Assembly (NCBI RefSeq): GCF_001578945.1
Contig: NZ_KQ969550.1
Coordinates: forward strand, 420,420 to 484,419
Origin: Streptococcus oralis
GTDB taxonomy: Bacteria > Bacillota > Bacilli > Lactobacillales > Streptococcaceae
DNA length: 64,000 bases
Direction: 5' to 3'
The notes beneath the pieces were generated by a model that was given only the letters and a program-made list of their open reading frames with translations, had not been told where the DNA came from and searched no databases. How positions within the stretch are numbered: position 1 is the first letter of the stretch; every line of letters starts with the position of its first letter. Shown here in pieces: positions 17,078 to 25,317 of the stretch. A program made the position numbers and the translations under genes.

Positions 17078-17833
17078 CTAAAATTCTACCTTTCTAAATT
17101 TGTTGAGACTCATCCAAAAGCAAGGAAGAAGGATACAAAGAGTTACAGTTGTGCAACCCAGATAAGCCAATGTAAACTCACCCTTTTCAGCTAGAAGGCG
17201 ATAGCCACTTGGAAAAAGAAACCCCACTTGACCCAACAAAGGTAGAACAGTACTAATCACGACTAGCCCAATCCCACTGATCATTCCTGCAACGGGACTC
17301 ATCAAAAAAGAGAATAAGGTTAAGGCAAATACATAGGTAACCTGCACCATCATGGTTCCGAATACTGAAAAAAGTGCAAGAAGACCTTCTGTTCCCAGCA
17401 ATTCTCCCGAGCCATAAGGTAGGTGTACCACCCTTAAATAGTAGACTCCTGCCATACAGATGCTAAAGAGCAACAAATAGATGACCAAGATTAGTAGTAG
17501 GCTCATCAATTTTGCAACTAAAATTTTTCCTCTTTCAATGTCCTTATAGAGAAAGAGCTGATGCTCCTGGATTTCTTTTTTAAAAACGGATAAAACTAAT
17601 AGAAACAGGGCTAGGCTCGGCAAGGTTGAGTTGAAGGTCAGATTAAAAATCCCATCGTACATCTCTAAAAAACTAAACTGTAGGTTTGCTTCTGTAGGGA
17701 TTATGTTCATAAAACTTGTTTTCATAAAAGTTGTCATGAGATAAAGGAAAGGCATCAAACTAAAAACCAAGAAAAGTTTGCTTTCCTTCCGTTTCCAGGT
17801 TGTTGCAAATACAGCTTTGAAAATCGAATTCAT
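17078..17833 (-). CDS. ABC-2-type permease
   Basis: The 251-residue protein has six hydrophobic segments and an N-terminal amphipathic helix (MNSIFKAVFATTWKRKESKLFLVFSLMPFLYL). It resembles the permease at 19717-20460 in size and opening (IFKSIWSKREILFLLAFSFLPF). The two may be partners with the ATPase at 17835, which it follows with one base between. The substrate is unknown; bacteriocin-type immunity or export is inferred from context. Confidence 0.75.
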   Translation of the reverse strand: MNSIFKAVFATTWKRKESKLFLVFSLMPFLYLMTTFMKTSFMNIIPTEANLQFSFLEMYDGIFNLTFNSTLPSLALFLLVLSVFKKEIQEHQLFLYKDIERGKILVAKLMSLLLILVIYLLLFSICMAGVYYLRVVHLPYGSGELLGTEGLLALFSVFGTMMVQVTYVFALTLFSFLMSPVAGMISGIGLVVISTVLPLLGQVGFLFPSGYRLLAEKGEFTLAYLGCTTVTLCILLPCFWMSLNKFRKVEF

Positions 17834-17834
17834 C

Positions 17835-18710
17835 TTAGTCTCCTTTTAGGAAAATCTCTTTTAATTGGTTTTCCTTCAACCCAATTGAGGAAATCCAATC
17901 CTTTTCACCTAATTGACGAAAGAGGCGATTCAAGGTAACTGATGGACAGGAAGTCGCAACTTCAATCGTGTCTTCTTTGAGTGAAATAGTATCTGAAAGA
18001 AAGGTCTCAAGAATTTCTCTATCCGCTTCTTCTGTTAATGTAATTAAAAGACTAGCACCATTTGAATGAGCAAACTGATCCACCAAACGCCCTGACTCAA
18101 TATACAAATAGCGATCACAAAGGGCTTCCAATTCACTTAATTGATGACTAGAAATGAGCATTGAAATTTGTCTCTCTGTCGCCCATTCCTTTAGAATGGT
18201 AATCAATTTTTGAACACCAACTGGATCTAGCCCTACAAAAGGCTCATCCAAAATAAGAAATTCTGGCTCAGAAACAAGGGCAATCGCAAGTGCTGTGCGT
18301 TGCTTCATCCCAAAGGAGAAACTTTTGGGTTTTCGTTTCCGAACTTCCCAAAGTTCAACCAATTTGAGAGTCTCTTCGATGTTTGTGAATTTCTCCTCTT
18401 GATTGTGAAGAGTGAGATAAAATTTTAAGTTCTCCTCCACTGTTAGATCCGGATAAAATACAGGCTCAATCATGATACCAACATCTTGTAAAATATGATG
18501 TTTCGACTGGATATCCACTCCCTTATAATAAATTGTTCCCTGACTAGGTTTGAGAGATTTGGCAATCAACTTCATCAAGGTCGACTTTCCTGCGCCATTT
18601 TTACCAACTAAACCAACAATCTCTCCCTTTTCAATCTCAAGCGTGACATCCGATAAAGAGTAAAAATCATTTCCTGCAAATTGCTTAGATAGTTGCTGAA
18701 TACTGAGCAT
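17835..18710 (-). CDS. ABC transporter ATPase, ABC-2/bacitracin-immunity type
   Basis: The 291-residue protein has Walker A GLVGKNGAGKSTLMK, a signature FSFGMKQRTALA, Walker B LILDEPFVGLDP and the H-loop ISSHQL. This is the CcmA/NatA/BcrA type of ATPase that pairs with separate six-helix permeases. The start follows AGGAGAAACAAA, and its 5' end overlaps the preceding membrane-protein gene by 26 bp. Two permeases (19717 and 17078) in the same operon are probable partners. Confidence 0.88.
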   Translation of the reverse strand: MLSIQQLSKQFAGNDFYSLSDVTLEIEKGEIVGLVGKNGAGKSTLMKLIAKSLKPSQGTIYYKGVDIQSKHHILQDVGIMIEPVFYPDLTVEENLKFYLTLHNQEEKFTNIEETLKLVELWEVRKRKPKSFSFGMKQRTALAIALVSEPEFLILDEPFVGLDPVGVQKLITILKEWATERQISMLISSHQLSELEALCDRYLYIESGRLVDQFAHSNGASLLITLTEEADREILETFLSDTISLKEDTIEVATSCPSVTLNRLFRQLGEKDWISSIGLKENQLKEIFLKGD

Positions 18711-19122
18711 TTTGTTTCTCCTTTTTCATCTTTTGTAGTTTAACATAGTAGTTAACGACTGAAATAACAATATATAGGATGAACACAAAAGTAAGTTGAG
18801 AAAGAGCTAGGGGAGATTCTGCAATCTGTACTGTCATCTCTTCTGTCGCAATTGTATTACGGGCTACAAACGAGGCCCAAAGGGAGAATTTTTCAGCTAA
18901 AAAAGCAAAAACTAGGTAGGATAAGAAGGATAAGCTTGCCAAGGAAAGACCATTGAAAAGCAATTCTTTCTGATGACGCCCCTTTTGTAAGACATAGGTA
19001 TTGAGAAGTAAGGGGAAAAGGTAAAAGACTAGGGCAAGGACTGGAAGAGGTAAGGAGGGTAACAAGACCAGCATTATAGCTGTTGATACCAAGTAATAAA
19101 CGAACGATAATAAAAGTAACAT
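18685..19122 (-). CDS. Small integral membrane protein of the peptide/ABC operon
   Basis: The 145-residue protein has about four membrane helices (MLLLLSFVYYLVSTAIMLVLLPSLPLPVLALVFYLFPLLLNTYVL..., then two more) and a basic C-terminus. No family is recognised. It starts after GGAGAAATCAG, 12 bp downstream of the CPBP gene, and its end overlaps the ATPase gene. Proteins of this type in bacteriocin operons are often immunity or assembly factors; that role is inferred only. Confidence 0.65.
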   Translation of the reverse strand: MLLLLSFVYYLVSTAIMLVLLPSLPLPVLALVFYLFPLLLNTYVLQKGRHQKELLFNGLSLASLSFLSYLVFAFLAEKFSLWASFVARNTIATEEMTVQIAESPLALSQLTFVFILYIVISVVNYYVKLQKMKKEKQNAQYSATI

Positions 19123-19134
19123 CTGATTTCTCCT

Positions 19135-19713
19135 TTAAGAAAAGATAGCAGCAAGCAGGTTCAAAAACCAATGACTAATAATCGAAGCCTGTAAGCCAAA
19201 GCGTAAACTAATGGATCCTAATAGAAAGCCAACTGAACTACGAATGAATAGATTGTCTAATAAGCTATAATTAAGATGAAGGATGAGCCCAAAAGCCAGT
19301 GAGCATAGCAACAAAGAAGTAAATTTAGAAAAATTTTTTCTCAAGATGTGATAAAGACAATAACGAAACAAGAACTCTTCACATGTAGCAATCAGCATTT
19401 GATGCCAGAATTCCTCTCCCTTTATCACAAAATGATTGATTGCAAATAGCATTAAAAACAAAACTAGAAACTGTTTCAAGGAAAAACTAACTTCTAACTT
19501 CTTGGAATATAAGTCGCATCTTTTTGAGATAAGATTGGGCAAAATGATAAAGCAAGGAGGCATGAGAAAGAGTAAAAAATAAAAGTAGTTTGAAACTAAA
19601 TGATTGGACTTTACCAGAACCAGCCCTGTCATTCCAAGGCTATACAAAACAACCGCTCCCATCAAAACACCTGCAAAGGAAATAAGAGTCCCCATTTTTT
19701 CTTGTTGATTCAT
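19135..19713 (-). CDS. CPBP (Abi/CAAX-type) intramembrane metalloprotease
   Basis: The 192-residue protein has several membrane helices and the three CPBP motifs: CEEFLFRYCLY (EExxxR), a FGLILHLNYS helix with a conserved His, and SHWFLNLLAA (HxxxN-type). Members of this family in Firmicutes occur in bacteriocin operons as immunity proteins or peptide-processing proteases. Here it lies third in a cotranscribed set beginning with a 30-residue peptide gene, so processing of, or immunity to, that peptide is a plausible job. Confidence 0.82.
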   Translation of the reverse strand: MNQQEKMGTLISFAGVLMGAVVLYSLGMTGLVLVKSNHLVSNYFYFLLFLMPPCFIILPNLISKRCDLYSKKLEVSFSLKQFLVLFLMLFAINHFVIKGEEFWHQMLIATCEEFLFRYCLYHILRKNFSKFTSLLLCSLAFGLILHLNYSLLDNLFIRSSVGFLLGSISLRFGLQASIISHWFLNLLAAIFS

Positions 19714-19716
19714 ACT

Positions 19717-20460
19717 CTAAAACTCCATCCTTGAAAAGTTCTTGCGACTTCCTCTATAAAAGAAAAGTCCGTAAAGAATACTAACCATGAGTGCCAGAAA
19801 AGAAGTCCATCCAAAGCCAATATCAGAAATCTTCGTGACATATCCATTAGGAAAGAGATAACTGAGATATTCCAGTCTAGGAGCAATCGCTGACAGCAAG
19901 ACAAGGCAGCTGTTGACGAGAACCGTTAGAGCACGATTATGTCTCAAAGACAGCCAAGTTGCCGCTAGAATGGTTAAAACATTAAGACTAATAGTACTAA
20001 GGAGATCAAGTAGCTCTCTCTGTAAAAGAAGGGAATCTGATAGCCAAGTAATTGTCTGATTAAAAAACAAACAGTAACTAAGAAAACTAGTGAGAACACT
20101 AAGCATCGTATAAAGAACATAAATTAGTATCACGGAAAGGAGTTTGATATTAAAAATAGCAGAGCGACTCAAATCCTTGTATAGAAATAGGATCCCCGAA
20201 CGAAACTCTTCACGAAAGACTTCGTAAACAAGATAGGACAATACAAGGGACGGAAGAACCAACTTGAATTGCGACTGAAGAACGATACTAAGAAAGGAGC
20301 TAAAACTACCAGAAGCGTTTGTCGCATAGAAAGCTTCCATATCCGGGCTACTAGTTAAGAAGGGGATTACGAAGGGAAGGAAGGAAAAGGCCAGTAGAAA
20401 GAGAATCTCTCGTTTGGACCAAATACTTTTAAAAATTGGAATCATCATTTTTTTCATCAT
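19717..20460 (-). CDS. ABC-2-type permease, first transporter gene after the 30-residue peptide
   Basis: The 247-residue protein has six hydrophobic segments. The start MMKKMMIPIF follows an ideal AGGAGGTAAA. Its 3' end is 3 bp from the CPBP gene. The layout resembles the second permease (17078) with a conserved opening, suggesting an ancient duplication and a two-permease transporter. The substrate is unknown. Confidence 0.75.
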   Translation of the reverse strand: MMKKMMIPIFKSIWSKREILFLLAFSFLPFVIPFLTSSPDMEAFYATNASGSFSSFLSIVLQSQFKLVLPSLVLSYLVYEVFREEFRSGILFLYKDLSRSAIFNIKLLSVILIYVLYTMLSVLTSFLSYCLFFNQTITWLSDSLLLQRELLDLLSTISLNVLTILAATWLSLRHNRALTVLVNSCLVLLSAIAPRLEYLSYLFPNGYVTKISDIGFGWTSFLALMVSILYGLFFYRGSRKNFSRMEF

Positions 20461-20478
20461 TTTACCTCCTATCGAATC

Positions 20479-20519
20479 ATCAATAAGACAAGATTACAAT
20501 CACATCTTATCTTATTGAT
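20479..20519 (-). other. Long RNA hairpin between peptide gene and ABC operon
   Basis: Arms 20479-20494 and 20504-20519 match at 15 of 16 positions, and the single mismatch becomes a U.G pair in the minus-strand transcript, so the stem is 16 bp with a 9-nt loop. No T-run follows. It sits 34 bp after the peptide stop and 18 bp before the permease start. A leaky attenuator or RNase/stability element setting the peptide-to-transporter ratio is likely, as in many bacteriocin operons. Confidence 0.65.
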
Positions 20520-20553
20520 AACCAATCATATTCGACTCGTTATCAAGCACTCA

Positions 20554-20646
20554 CTAAATAGTCACACGGTAGTTGACTTTGTAGCTGATGCTCATAATGC
20601 CAAAGTTAAAAGTATGGCGTTTGAATAATGATTTAATTACTTTCAT
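20554..20646 (-). CDS. Unannotated 30-residue peptide heading an ABC/CPBP operon
   Basis: An ATG at 20646 sits 8 nt after a perfect AAAGGAG, with 30 codons to TAG at 20554. The product is basic and free of Cys (MKVIKSLFKRH at the start, an aromatic/hydroxyl middle NFGIMSISYK and an RVTI end). The net charge is strongly positive. It is the first gene of a minus-strand operon encoding two ABC-2 permeases, their ATPase, a CPBP membrane protease, a small membrane protein and an ABC exporter. A structural gene for a secreted, processed or leaderless peptide (bacteriocin or signal) is inferred. No known RiPP enzyme is nearby. I recognise no homologue. Support is the ribosome binding site, spacing, hairpin and operon context. 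Confidence 0.65.
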   Translation of the reverse strand: MKVIKSLFKRHTFNFGIMSISYKVNYRVTI

Positions 20647-20660
20647 TTCAATTTCTCCTT

Positions 20661-21010
20661 TCTATGATATGAGTTGTAGAATTATTTTTACCTCTCACTT
20701 ATATTATTCGAAACAAATCCTAAGTTTTACAAATTTTCCAGAAAATCTATTTCTGCATTGAACGCTCAAGAAATAATCCATCATTTCAATAGTAGGTAAA
20801 GACCCCCTAAGAATGATAGAGCTTCCTTTGTTGTGGAAAAAACCTGTAAGACCTATAATGAGAAGTATCATATAAAACGTATGAGAGTTTGGTTAAAATC
20901 AAAAGGAGCTCCTTGTAAATCGTCCTTAGTTCAGTATTGGAGAAAATAGAAAAGTAGTAAAAATCCAATAAATACCACTCCTAGGCACACATTGATTCAA
21001 AAACTATCAA
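20661..21010. other. Intergenic stretch with an unidentified decayed coding remnant
   Basis: The promoter for the peptide operon should lie in 20661-20720 (minus strand; AATAATATAAG-type -10 near 20700, -35 unclear). Between about 20800 and 20949 the plus strand keeps a stop-free run of about 45 codons (containing FVVEKTCKTYNEKY and KRMRVWLKSKGAP) with no start or ribosome binding site, ending in TAG at 20949. It looks like the tail of a lost gene; I cannot name it. Confidence 0.3.
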
Positions 21011-21058
21011 AAAATCACCGCCCTCCCCAGATAAGTTTGGAGAAAACAGTGATTTTTA
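21011..21058 (-). terminator. Terminator of the sugar ABC operon
   Basis: On the minus strand AAATCACTG...CTCC pairs with GGGG...CGGTGATTT and is followed by TTTTTT, 40 bp after the solute-binding protein stop. Confidence 0.75.
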
Positions 21059-21098
21059 TTTTAGGAATGAATACATGAAATCAATCAGGAGCTATTGA

Positions 21099-22577
21099 TT
21101 ATTTATTTTTCAAAAATTCATCGTATTGTTTTTGCATTTCGGTCAATACTTTATCGTAGGCACCTTCAGATTTCAATTTTTCCATCAATTCTGGAATTGC
21201 TTTTTCTGGGTCTACAGTACCTGTGTTGATAGCTGTATCGAATTGTTGCATTGTGTTAGAGATAGCAGAAATTTCAGATTTTACATTGTCAGTGTTAAAG
21301 ATGAATCCAAGTGCTGGTGATTCTTTAGCTTCTGCCAATTCTTTCTTAGAATCTTCAATTTGTTTGTCTGTAACGTTTTCGTTAATGTAAAGGATCCAGT
21401 TGTTACCAGTGTTCCAACCTGACATGTGAGTGTTTCCTTTGTATCCGTCAAGAACTTTCACACGATTTTCTTTACCTTCAACTTTTTCCCAGTTCTTGCC
21501 TTCTGGACCATAAACAAGTCCGTTCAAGAGTTCTGGGTTAGTGTTCAAGAGGTTCAACACTTCCATTGATTTTTCTTTGTTCTTAGAGTTGTTCGAAATA
21601 ACAAAGTTAGCAACCTGTGTTGTTTGGTTTTTCTTGATGAAGTTTGTGATTGGTTTGATTTGGATATCTTTGTTAGCAACACGTGAAAGGAGGCTGCTAC
21701 CGTAGTCAGCTGGTCCTACTGTTTCTTCACGAACGAACCAGGTGTCTTGTTGAAGGTCAAAGGTTGTGTCACTTGTTGCAACGTCTTTTGGAATGTAACC
21801 GGCTTCGTAGAATTTATGAAGAGTCTTCAAGTGTTCTTTGAAGCGAGGCACTTCGTAACGGTTGACGATCTTAGTAGTGTCGCCTTCAAGGTCGATAACA
21901 AATGGAAGTCCATTTGGTACTGGATAGTCAAAGTTATCTGATGGGATGTAGTTCTTAGTAACTGCAAATGGTGTTACATCTGGAGCCTTTTCTTTGATTT
22001 CTTTCAAAACTGGTTCAAGTGTTTCGTATGAAGTAACGCCTGAGATGTCGATACCGTACTTAGCAAGGAGAGTTCCGTTGAAGGCAAAGTTCTGTGATGA
22101 TGCAACGTTAGCCGCTACTGGAACAGCATAGATCTTACCATTTACAGTATTCCCTTTAATGTAAGCTGGGTCAAGTGCTTTGTAAAGTTCTGCTCCTTCT
22201 TTCTTGTACAAATCAGTTAAGTCAGCATAAGCACCTTTTTGAGCATTTACAACATAGTTAGATGCAAAGGCGATATCATAGTTTTCACCAGATGATGTGA
22301 TAACTGACATTTTCTTATCATAGTCACCCCATCCAAGGTATTGAATATCTAGTTTAGCACCAACTTTTTCTTCGATGATTTTATTTGCGTTTTCTAGCAA
22401 TTCATCTAAGTTGTCTGGTTTGTCACCGATTTGGTACATTTTGATAACAGGTTTGTCGCCTGAAGTTGAGTCAGCAGCTTTCTTGCTGTTTCCTTGCAAG
22501 TTTCCACAAGCAGCAAGACCAGCAGCCAAGGCAACTAAGCTAGCAGATGCAAAAGCATATTTTTTCCAGTTTTTCAT
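21099..22577 (-). CDS. Sugar ABC transporter solute-binding lipoprotein (LplA type)
   Basis: The 492-residue protein starts at the ATG of MKNWKKYAFASASLVALAAG; upstream in-frame residues lack a ribosome binding site. The lipobox LAAC places the lipidated Cys at residue 24, so it is anchored outside the membrane. The length and sequence (YQIGDKPDNLDELLENANKIIEEKVGAKLDIQYLGWGDYDKKMSV) match the large carbohydrate-binding proteins of LplA/YtcQ type. It is the third gene of the permease-permease-SBP operon. In pneumococcus a matching transporter (near SP_0090-0092, from memory) is linked to glycan use. It may deliver host glycans to the intracellular glycosidases of this window; substrate not proven. 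Confidence 0.88.
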   Translation of the reverse strand: MKNWKKYAFASASLVALAAGLAACGNLQGNSKKAADSTSGDKPVIKMYQIGDKPDNLDELLENANKIIEEKVGAKLDIQYLGWGDYDKKMSVITSSGENYDIAFASNYVVNAQKGAYADLTDLYKKEGAELYKALDPAYIKGNTVNGKIYAVPVAANVASSQNFAFNGTLLAKYGIDISGVTSYETLEPVLKEIKEKAPDVTPFAVTKNYIPSDNFDYPVPNGLPFVIDLEGDTTKIVNRYEVPRFKEHLKTLHKFYEAGYIPKDVATSDTTFDLQQDTWFVREETVGPADYGSSLLSRVANKDIQIKPITNFIKKNQTTQVANFVISNNSKNKEKSMEVLNLLNTNPELLNGLVYGPEGKNWEKVEGKENRVKVLDGYKGNTHMSGWNTGNNWILYINENVTDKQIEDSKKELAEAKESPALGFIFNTDNVKSEISAISNTMQQFDTAINTGTVDPEKAIPELMEKLKSEGAYDKVLTEMQKQYDEFLKNK

Positions 22578-22678
22578 GATAAAAACTCCTTTTTTTATTT
22601 TTAAAGTTATAAACGATATGATAATAAAATTTGTTGACAGTACGAACTCACAACGCTCGCTTTTTGTCAAAAATAATT

Positions 22679-23602
22679 CTATTCCTTGACACCACCGATG
22701 GTCAAACCTTTTACAAAGTAGCGTTGGAAGAATGGGTAAAGAACGGCGATTGGAAGGGTGGCAACAACCACCATGGCCATACGACCGGTTTCTTTTGGTA
22801 AGGCAACCGCAATCTGACTAGATATCCCAACCGATTTTGAAATGTAGTCCATATTGTTTTGGATTTGCATGAGCAAATATTGGAGTGGGTAGAGGTTATC
22901 ACTCTTGATGTAGAGAAGTGCGTTAAACCAGTCATTCCAAAAGCCAAGAGCTGTCAGTAAGGTAATAGTCGCAATACCCGGTAGGGACAAGGGCAAGCAA
23001 ATCTGGAAGAAAATCCGTGTTTCACTAGCACCATCGATCCGAGCAGATTCCAAAATAGCTTCTGGAATAGTCTTTTTAAAGAAGGATCTCATCAAGATGA
23101 TATTAAATGGAGAGAGAAGCGGTGGGATAATCATCGCCCAAACTGTATCACCAAGGTTCAGCAACTGAGTCACCACGATATAGCCCGGTACCAAACCGGC
23201 GTTGAACAACATACTAAGAAGTGCAAAGATGGTGAAGAAGCGACGGTATTTAAAGGTTGACCGTGAAATTGCATAGGCATAAGTCGTTGTGATAAAGACG
23301 TTCGTCACCGTTCCCACTACTGTAACAAAAACAGAGATGAAGAGAGATTGGAGAATTTTGTCTTTAAATTGTCCCAAGAAGACGAAGCCGTCTAGCCCAA
23401 ATTTAGATGGGAAGAAACTATAGCCAACTTGTTGAAGAGTCGTTTCATCTGTGATCGAAATCATGATAACAAAGATGAAAGGTAAGATACAGGAAAGGGC
23501 AATCAAACCTGCAAGAATACTAAAGAAGATATCTGCTTTTTTACTAAAGGAGTGAATGCCTACATTATCAATTTTTTCTTTGACGATTTTTGATTTTGCC
23601 AT
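22679..23602 (-). CDS. Sugar ABC transporter permease (LplC/YtcP type)
   Basis: The 307-residue protein has six membrane helices and the permease EAA loop (EAILESARIDGASETRIFFQICLPLSLPGIATI). The start at 23602 follows AGGAGG; an upstream ATG is ignored because it lies inside the preceding gene's end. It pairs with the LplB-type permease 13 bp upstream. Confidence 0.92.
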   Translation of the reverse strand: MAKSKIVKEKIDNVGIHSFSKKADIFFSILAGLIALSCILPFIFVIMISITDETTLQQVGYSFFPSKFGLDGFVFLGQFKDKILQSLFISVFVTVVGTVTNVFITTTYAYAISRSTFKYRRFFTIFALLSMLFNAGLVPGYIVVTQLLNLGDTVWAMIIPPLLSPFNIILMRSFFKKTIPEAILESARIDGASETRIFFQICLPLSLPGIATITLLTALGFWNDWFNALLYIKSDNLYPLQYLLMQIQNNMDYISKSVGISSQIAVALPKETGRMAMVVVATLPIAVLYPFFQRYFVKGLTIGGVKE

Positions 23603-23615
23603 GACGTCCTCCTTT

Positions 23616-24545
23616 CTAGAATAGGGCTGAGTTTGGATCAATTCGTCTTGCCCAGAGGTTTGAAAGAATCACCAGAATCAAACCGACGACTGATTGATAC
23701 AGACCGGCTGCGGACGCCATCCCGATATCGGCTGTTTGAGTCAAGCCGTTATAGACATAAACATCCAATACGTTAGTTACACTGTAGAGTTGTCCTGCAT
23801 TGTGAGGAATTTGGTAGAAGAGACCAAAGTCTGCGCGGAAGATATTGCCGACTGCAAGGATGGTCAATACGGTCACAAGTGGTGTTAACTGTGGAATAGT
23901 TACGTTGCGAATCCGTTGCCATTTGCTAGCTCCATCCACTGTCGCTGCTTCGTAGTAGGTTGGGTCAATTCCCATAATGGTCGCATAGTACATAACACTG
24001 CTATAACCAAAACCTTTCCAAATCCCTAGGAACAAAAGCAAATATGGCCAAATTCCTAAGTCGGCATAGAAGTTAATTTCTTTGAGACCGAGGGAAGAAA
24101 GTAGATGATTGAGAACCCCTTTATCAATGTTTAGGAAAGCATCTGTAAAGAAACTGATGATAACCCAAGACAAGAAGTAAGGGAACAACATGGAAGTTTG
24201 GAAGATTTTAACCATTCTCTTAGAGCGAAGCTCACTGAGAATAATGGCAATCCCAACCGCCACAACCAAACCGATAAAGATAAAGCCAAGGTTGTAGAGA
24301 ACGGTATTTCGAGTAATGATAAAGGCGTCTTTTGAACTAAACAAGAACTTAAAGTTATCTAACCCGACCCATTTACTATTTACGATACTATCTATGAAAC
24401 CATTACTGGTCATATGGTAGTCCTTGAAAGCAACCACGTTCCCAAATACAGGGATGTAGAAGAATAGAATCAACCACAAGGCACCTGGTAAAACCATCAA
24501 GAGGAAGATCCAGTTGTCTCTTAAGGTTTTTGAAAACTTTTTCAT
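23616..24545 (-). CDS. Sugar ABC transporter permease (LplB/YteP type)
   Basis: The 309-residue protein has six membrane helices and an EAA loop (YYEAATVDGASKWQRIRNVTIPQLTPLVTVL). It is the first gene of the operon; the start follows GGGAGGAAATT. The cognate ATPase is not encoded here, as is usual for streptococcal sugar importers that share the MsmK ATPase. A cre-like site lies just upstream. Confidence 0.92.
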   Translation of the reverse strand: MKKFSKTLRDNWIFLLMVLPGALWLILFFYIPVFGNVVAFKDYHMTSNGFIDSIVNSKWVGLDNFKFLFSSKDAFIITRNTVLYNLGFIFIGLVVAVGIAIILSELRSKRMVKIFQTSMLFPYFLSWVIISFFTDAFLNIDKGVLNHLLSSLGLKEINFYADLGIWPYLLLFLGIWKGFGYSSVMYYATIMGIDPTYYEAATVDGASKWQRIRNVTIPQLTPLVTVLTILAVGNIFRADFGLFYQIPHNAGQLYSVTNVLDVYVYNGLTQTADIGMASAAGLYQSVVGLILVILSNLWARRIDPNSALF

Positions 24546-24596
24546 AATTTCCTCCCATTTTATTCCTAAAAACTGATTTCATCGAATTTTTAGGTT

Positions 24597-24610
24597 TGAT
24601 AACGATTACA
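24597..24610 (-). promoter_or_regulatory. cre-like CcpA site upstream of the sugar ABC operon
   Basis: On the minus strand TGTAATCGTTATCA matches the cre consensus TGNAARCGNWWNCA at 13 of 14 positions, 52 bp before the LplB start. A LacI-family relative is encoded nearby (25318) and could also bind here. Confidence 0.5.
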
Positions 24611-24656
24611 TAATTAGTATACTCCTATTTTAAGGATATTTTAAACTACTAATTAT

Positions 24657-24689
24657 AGAAAAAACTCCACAAATTATTTTATGTGGAGT
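24657..24689 (-). terminator. Terminator on the minus strand before the sugar ABC operon
   Basis: ACTCCAC/GTGGAGT (24664-24670 and 24683-24689) with a 12-nt loop, followed on the minus strand by TTTTTTC. It would stop read-through from the LacI-type gene. Confidence 0.7.
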
Positions 24690-24809
24690 GTAAAAAGTAG
24701 CGTAGATGGCATCAGAGCTTGGAAGAGAAGGGATGAAGGCAGAAGAGTCTCCCAAAAATTTTTCCAAATAATATCAATTAATACGACAAAATACTAGAAA
24801 GGAAGCTTT

Positions 24810-25206
24810 ACAGACAAAGTTATCAAACGATTTTACGGAATTTCTGATCCTTTAGACGAATAAAAACGGCGGGAAGCAGATCGCATTGGCAACAGAGCCT
24901 TTATGATGCTCTTTTATATCCTGCTGATTGGCAATTTCCTTTCTCTTCCATTTGTGGAGCGCTATCCAGTGATTCTGGCACAAGCTTATCCCGTCGCGAT
25001 GCTGATCATCACCCTACTTCTAGCCTTCTACGTGGCCAATCAAGCCCGAAAGGCTGGGCTCACTGCCATCGGCCCTGAAAATCTCAAACCCAAGGAAAAA
25101 GAACCTGCACTATGCTGGAATCAACGCTCTTTTGTTTGGCATCCTGATCCAGGTTCTCATCACCCTGCGAATTTCTAAGGCCAAGAGAGATCCAGAAGAC
25201 GAGTAA
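24810..25206 (+). pseudogene. Decayed DUF3278 membrane protein gene
   Basis: Reading from about 24810 gives TDKVIKRFYGISDPLDE, then a TAA in place of a Tyr codon (24857-24864 region), then KRREADRIGNRAFMMLFYILLIGNFLSL and further membrane helices. After about 25095 the frame shifts and the expected tail (LHYAGINALLFGILIQVLI...KAKRDPEDE) continues in another frame to TAA at 25206. A ribosome binding site (AGGAAG) remains, but there is no start codon. The pattern YGI..PLDEYKRREADRIGN is typical of DUF3278 proteins, often encoded beside XRE regulators. With a lost start, a nonsense codon and a frameshift it is inactive. Confidence 0.75.
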
Positions 25207-25215
25207 ATGAAAAAT

Positions 25216-25257
25216 AAGGCTTAACGTCAACGCCTTAAACGGTTGATGTTAAGCCTT
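25216..25257. terminator. Hairpin terminator between the pseudogene and the LacI-type gene
   Basis: AAGGCTTAACGTCAAC (25216-25231) pairs with GTTGATGTTAAGCCTT (25242-25257), one mismatch, with T-rich flanks on the plus strand side. It can serve both converging transcripts. Confidence 0.75.
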
Positions 25258-25317
25258 TTGATTTTTTCTCTATTTTACTGAAATGCTGATCTCCCAACCC
25301 TCTTGATTTGAATCAAC

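Noticed and set aside
20554..20646. Epipeptide (YydF-like) or lantibiotic precursor
   Set aside because: No radical SAM, LanM/LanB or cyclase gene is nearby and the peptide has no Cys, so these families do not fit.
24903..25178. A 91-residue membrane protein gene
   Set aside because: It is the middle of a decayed DUF3278 gene; upstream and downstream coding sense continues across a nonsense codon and a frameshift.
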